From contig JAUFSD010000009.1 in assembly GCA_033030425.1 (NCBI GenBank), positions 992,001-1,056,000 of the forward strand: a DNA stretch of 64,000 nt, written 5' to 3'. This DNA comes from Verpa conica. Its lineage: Eukaryota > Ascomycota > Pezizomycetes > Pezizales > Morchellaceae. Of the stretch, positions 60,640 through 64,000 are shown piece by piece; the first letter of the stretch is position 1, and each line of letters begins with the position of its first letter. A program made the translations under genes and the position numbers. The notes beneath the pieces were generated by a model. It was not told the DNA's origin. It saw only the letters and a program-made list of their open reading frames with translations, and searched no databases.

Positions 60640-63174
60640 TTAAATAACATCCCATCTGGCTAACCTCCCCAGACTCCCCCCAACTTCTCTTACAATTACC
60701 ACCCTCCCCATAGTCCCCTTCCCCGTCTCTTTAAAAACTTTCTTAAACGCCAACGCGCCCACTCCGATTCCCATGCCCTCCTTTAGATTGAAGTTACCCG
60801 TAGTCACAAAACCTATACAGTCCTCTTCACTAGGTACATGTGGATACCCCTCATGTCCCGCTTGTGGCATCGGTTGCTTCCCCTTCTTCAGGTTTGATTC
60901 CCTCTTAGATTTCGATTGCGGGATTAGTGACTGCCACTGTAAACATAATTTTGGATCTTTTTTTATAGGGAGAGCATAGATACGGGCACGGTCGGTAGGA
61001 GTACCGCGTTGGAGATAGGTTAGCTTTATTGTGAAAATAGCGGTGGATAGGGTGGCAGGGGGGATAGTGGCGAGAGTGTTAGGGAGTAATTTATGGGGAG
61101 TAGCGAGGATAGATTGAATCAAGGGTGTAGGGATATTCCAAACTGGTGGTGGCAATGGCAGGTCCTTTGGTGATGCCAGGGGAGTATTGGTCGTTGATGA
61201 GACTGACTCGACTGTATCTTCTGTGATAAAGGGAAGAGGGTCGAGATCCATGCTATCCCCAGAAGTTTTAACAGTCTCTATAGTGTCCTTACCAATTTGA
61301 TTTTTCTGCTTAGGCTTCACTTCAGTGACAAGCCATGCCCAGTCACACAAAAATCCATTTCCTAACTCCCCCCTCTTCTCACCAAGCGGTACCCTCTCCC
61401 ACTCAACCCTCTTTCCCTTTGGCCTTTTTTCCCACCACTCCTTCCGCTCCACTCCTTTCCTCTCCTCTTCTGTCATCCCTGCCTGTGTTCCGGGGAAATC
61501 ATCTGGGAAATATCCTACAGCGTTCTCAAATGCAACCTGTCTTAATTCATCGAGTCCACCAAACCGAATGTTAGCCGAAGCATGCATAATCCCGTACCAG
61601 ACTGGTAAAACCCATTTCCATGGTATCATAACCGTCCATGAGCCAATAGCTCCCGAGACACCCTTGATAGGAGTTTGGCGGCGTGAGGTGAAGATGAGGA
61701 TAGGTATTTTGGGGTCTGCTGGCAGAGGCACTGGATATTCACCAGGGGCTGCATCACCTTTACGGCGGTTGATCCGCTTTTGGGAAGGCTGGGATTTAAC
61801 AGCGGCTGTCCGCGATTCGCGGGAGAAGAGGGGAGAAGGGCCTAGTGTCTTGTCGACTGGCCAGATTGAAGAGACGTCAAAAATATTTTTGCTAAGGTCT
61901 TCGGGGGTTTGTTTATCTATTGGTAGCCGTGGTGGGAATCTCAGCCGCGGGTCTGTTATATTAAAGCCAAGTATAGCACCTAGAGGGAGAGTAGAGGGGT
62001 TCGTGAGTGACCTGAGTTTCCTCCATACGCTGGCGGGCGAGTCTTGGTCCGGAGATTCTTCACTAGGACTAAGTACTGAGAGTAGAATATCAGTGGCCGC
62101 CGGACCAGTGATTTCGATGCTTCCTATTTCGAAGCGGAGGTCTTCTACGGTAACTTTATGTTGCTTGGCTACTAGGAGTAGTTCTTTCCATGCTTCGAGG
62201 AAGGCAGATGGGTGCACTCGAATGAGTAGTTTCCTTGGGGCGTTCATATCATTCCCTTCCTGAACGCACCAGATAATTGTAGCAGGTACGATTGGACGTG
62301 TTGGGTATTCTCCTACTTTGTAGAGCCATGTATCGCATGACCTCTTTCCCATCACTACCATCTTGTTCAATGGGCCAATGCCCTTGCCACAGACCCCCCT
62401 CAATACTTCTTTGAGATTATCTTCCTTCCCTGTCAACATAACTGTAGAAAAATAACTCTCATCCCAAGCCACGGCGCCCCTCATCTGACTAGCCCTATGT
62501 GTGGGTCTATAGCTCTTCTCAGTTGGTGTCTCCGCAACTGCAAACCTCCACCTAGTAGTCATTTTTGCCCGTTTAGCATGCCAGATATGTGTCGGCAACC
62601 ATGTCTTCCTTTTCTGTCGCTTCCGGAATTTGCTTGATGGCCTCGGTGGATTCCTCAGTTCGTTCTCAGTTTTTCGTGAGAGTGGAGTTCTTGAGAGGAG
62701 CTCAGCAGTCAATTCTTTCTTCTTCGCCATGTTCTTCAACTTCTTTGCCGTTTCAATGCGGGTGTGCATGTGGCCTGTTGCTTTCCTTCGGCGGGCCGTG
62801 ACAGTAGGTGTATTATCCTCCTTCATCTCGTGCGCTGCCCTTCTTCGTAGCCTCTTTGGTACCCTCTTGACATTGTGGCTCGCGGTCCTTCGTCTCATGT
62901 CCCGAGGGACAAGTTGAAACGCACGCTTGTTGTTTGCTCGTTTCGAGTTTGACATTGCATTTTCTAAGGCTTTGATCTCAAATTCGCGGGATTGAATGAA
63001 CGCATTGACGTCCAGCTGACCGGATTTGATTGCTGGATCTGAGCTCTGCACAGCGATAGTCCGGGCATCTTGATATTTGGCGCGTTTACGGTCATTACCA
63101 GATCCAACAGGCAGGCTTGGGGCACCCCGTTTCCTAGGATTTGTGGGAGTTTGTCTAGGGGAACTAGAAGCCAT
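60640..63174 (-). CDS. POP1: RNase P/MRP protein Pop1
   Basis: Largest protein of nuclear RNase P and RNase MRP, needed for tRNA 5' processing and rRNA processing. A single exon gives 844 residues. The N-terminal POP1 domain is highly basic: QSREFEIKALENAM, RAFQLVPRDMRRRTASHNVK, RVPKRLRRRAAHEM, KFRKRQKRKTWLPTHIWHAK, RAKMTTRWRFAVAETPTEKS and YRPTHRASQMRGAVAWDESY. A POPLD-type middle region includes PLFSRESR and IPILIFTSRRQTP with GSWTVMIPWKWVLPVWYGIM. The C-terminal domain ends GFVTTGNFNLKEGMGIGVGA, GRVVIVREVGGSLGRLARWD. Length and order match fungal Pop1. Confidence 0.95.
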   Translation of the reverse strand: MASSSPRQTPTNPRKRGAPSLPVGSGNDRKRAKYQDARTIAVQSSDPAIKSGQLDVNAFIQSREFEIKALENAMSNSKRANNKRAFQLVPRDMRRRTASHNVKRVPKRLRRRAAHEMKEDNTPTVTARRRKATGHMHTRIETAKKLKNMAKKKELTAELLSRTPLSRKTENELRNPPRPSSKFRKRQKRKTWLPTHIWHAKRAKMTTRWRFAVAETPTEKSYRPTHRASQMRGAVAWDESYFSTVMLTGKEDNLKEVLRGVCGKGIGPLNKMVVMGKRSCDTWLYKVGEYPTRPIVPATIIWCVQEGNDMNAPRKLLIRVHPSAFLEAWKELLLVAKQHKVTVEDLRFEIGSIEITGPAATDILLSVLSPSEESPDQDSPASVWRKLRSLTNPSTLPLGAILGFNITDPRLRFPPRLPIDKQTPEDLSKNIFDVSSIWPVDKTLGPSPLFSRESRTAAVKSQPSQKRINRRKGDAAPGEYPVPLPADPKIPILIFTSRRQTPIKGVSGAIGSWTVMIPWKWVLPVWYGIMHASANIRFGGLDELRQVAFENAVGYFPDDFPGTQAGMTEEERKGVERKEWWEKRPKGKRVEWERVPLGEKRGELGNGFLCDWAWLVTEVKPKQKNQIGKDTIETVKTSGDSMDLDPLPFITEDTVESVSSTTNTPLASPKDLPLPPPVWNIPTPLIQSILATPHKLLPNTLATIPPATLSTAIFTIKLTYLQRGTPTDRARIYALPIKKDPKLCLQWQSLIPQSKSKRESNLKKGKQPMPQAGHEGYPHVPSEEDCIGFVTTGNFNLKEGMGIGVGALAFKKVFKETGKGTMGRVVIVREVGGSLGRLARWDVI

Positions 63175-64000
63175 TTTGCTAGAGATATAACGGGATTTGA
63201 TGGGTTGGCGTGGGAACTTGATTAGATGTTTGTGAATCTCAAGCGTGATATCTAGGGTTACCCTGATGAGATTTGGCCTTGGCGTAATAGAAGAGCCTCA
63301 CTTTGAAAGAATATAAACATTAGATACCCCGGTTTTTATGAAAGAATAAGCGGTAGAGATTATATCATCCACCAATAAGCGATTAAGCCCCTCTTAAATA
63401 CCTATATTTTTAAATTCACGGGATGTAGCTAGAGGCTAGAATCTAATGAACTAGAATAGAAAAGAGGAGAGACAAGTTATTTAATCTATATCTTAAATAA
63501 CTAATCAATGGACGACTGAAGAGCCTCTATTTAAGGCTGAATTTTGAGAGAACTCGGAAAATATTTCCTACATAATTATCCCCATAGGTACATGTAGTAC
63601 ACAAAATAGAAGGAGTCTGGGGATCATAATGATTAGTTTATGTGATTAGATATATATAATAGGCTCCAGACGTAACATTGGGGAGCTAGGGAAATATCAA
63701 GAGTCATATATCTCTTTTCTCCTTATATCACATATAGTCCTCGAGTGCCTAAAAATGACAAACAGTTACTTATTACTATTCCCCTTCTATTCTCTAACCT
63801 TACCTCGAATTTTTAAAAAAAGATTTAAAATTTTGCGATTTGCATTAACAGTCATTAAAAGCTGCATGTAGCCTTCGGGTGATATATTATGGTTGAGGGT
63901 ACTAGTAAGGTTCAGGGGTAGAAAGAAAAATCGTCAAAGTCTACGACCGTAATAAATAAAGAAGTGATTAAAAACTAGAAGAGAAATAATCCTATAAGTT
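63175..64000. other. intergenic, right edge
   Basis: AT-rich DNA upstream of POP1. No gene, repeat or tRNA recognised up to the end of the window. Confidence 0.4.

Noticed and set aside
61325..62263. 312-residue plus-strand frame
   Set aside because: Antisense shadow of POP1, whose own frame carries all conserved motifs.

Overview
This window is nuclear DNA of a filamentous ascomycete. Every recognisable protein is closest to fungal families (COPI gamma, Wsc-type wall sensor, GH76 Dfg5/Dcw1, Met2, Trm140, Dpm3). Most genes carry several short GT-AG introns, typically 48-85 bp, with CTAAC-like branch points. Intergenic DNA is AT-rich and full of small inverted-repeat elements. A Pezizomycete (truffle or cup-fungus relative) would fit, but I cannot prove the genus from sequence alone. 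Splice sites were placed by eye: I kept reading frame and family homology across each junction, and the coding lengths given are sums of those exons.

Layout. I support 23 protein genes. 0-9.6 kb: proteasome alpha-2 (partial, minus), UTP18, SGD1/NOM1 and a GPI-anchored GH76 mannanase. 11-19 kb: methylenetetrahydrofolate reductase (minus), a mitochondrial Sel1/TPR-like protein, CTP synthase (minus) and RRP46. 19-22 kb: a transposon nest. 22.3-29.1 kb: an OXLD1-like mitochondrial protein (minus) and a Wsc-type sensor. 32.7-45.9 kb: MET2, SEC21, a Rap1GDS-like ARM protein (minus), DPM3, PHS1 (minus) and COQ10. 46.1-48.0 kb: a second nested transposon. 48.9-63.2 kb: a secreted cysteine-rich protein, MFAP1, YTM1, TRM140, RSA4, an unrecognised basic protein and POP1.

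How the genes relate. The genes are mostly housekeeping. Ribosome biogenesis and RNA processing stand out: UTP18, SGD1, RRP46, YTM1, RSA4, POP1, MFAP1 and TRM140. YTM1 and RSA4 encode the two UBL/WD40 substrates of the Rea1/Mdn1 AAA ATPase and lie about 1.7 kb apart. Dpm3, GH76 and Wsc all bear on glycosylation or the cell wall. Met2 and methylenetetrahydrofolate reductase both feed methionine synthesis.

Most unusual points. CTP synthase intron 3 has AT-AC ends, and no GT-AG alternative preserves the conserved protein. A ~1.25 kb element has TG...CA ends and a perfect 5-bp target duplication, as a solo LTR would. Both of its copies are nested inside other inverted-repeat elements, and one carries an extra inverted 136-bp end. 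Several TA-flanked MITE-like hairpins are present, one family in two copies. I saw no convincing tRNA, rRNA, CRISPR or prokaryotic-type feature, and no obviously new multi-gene system.
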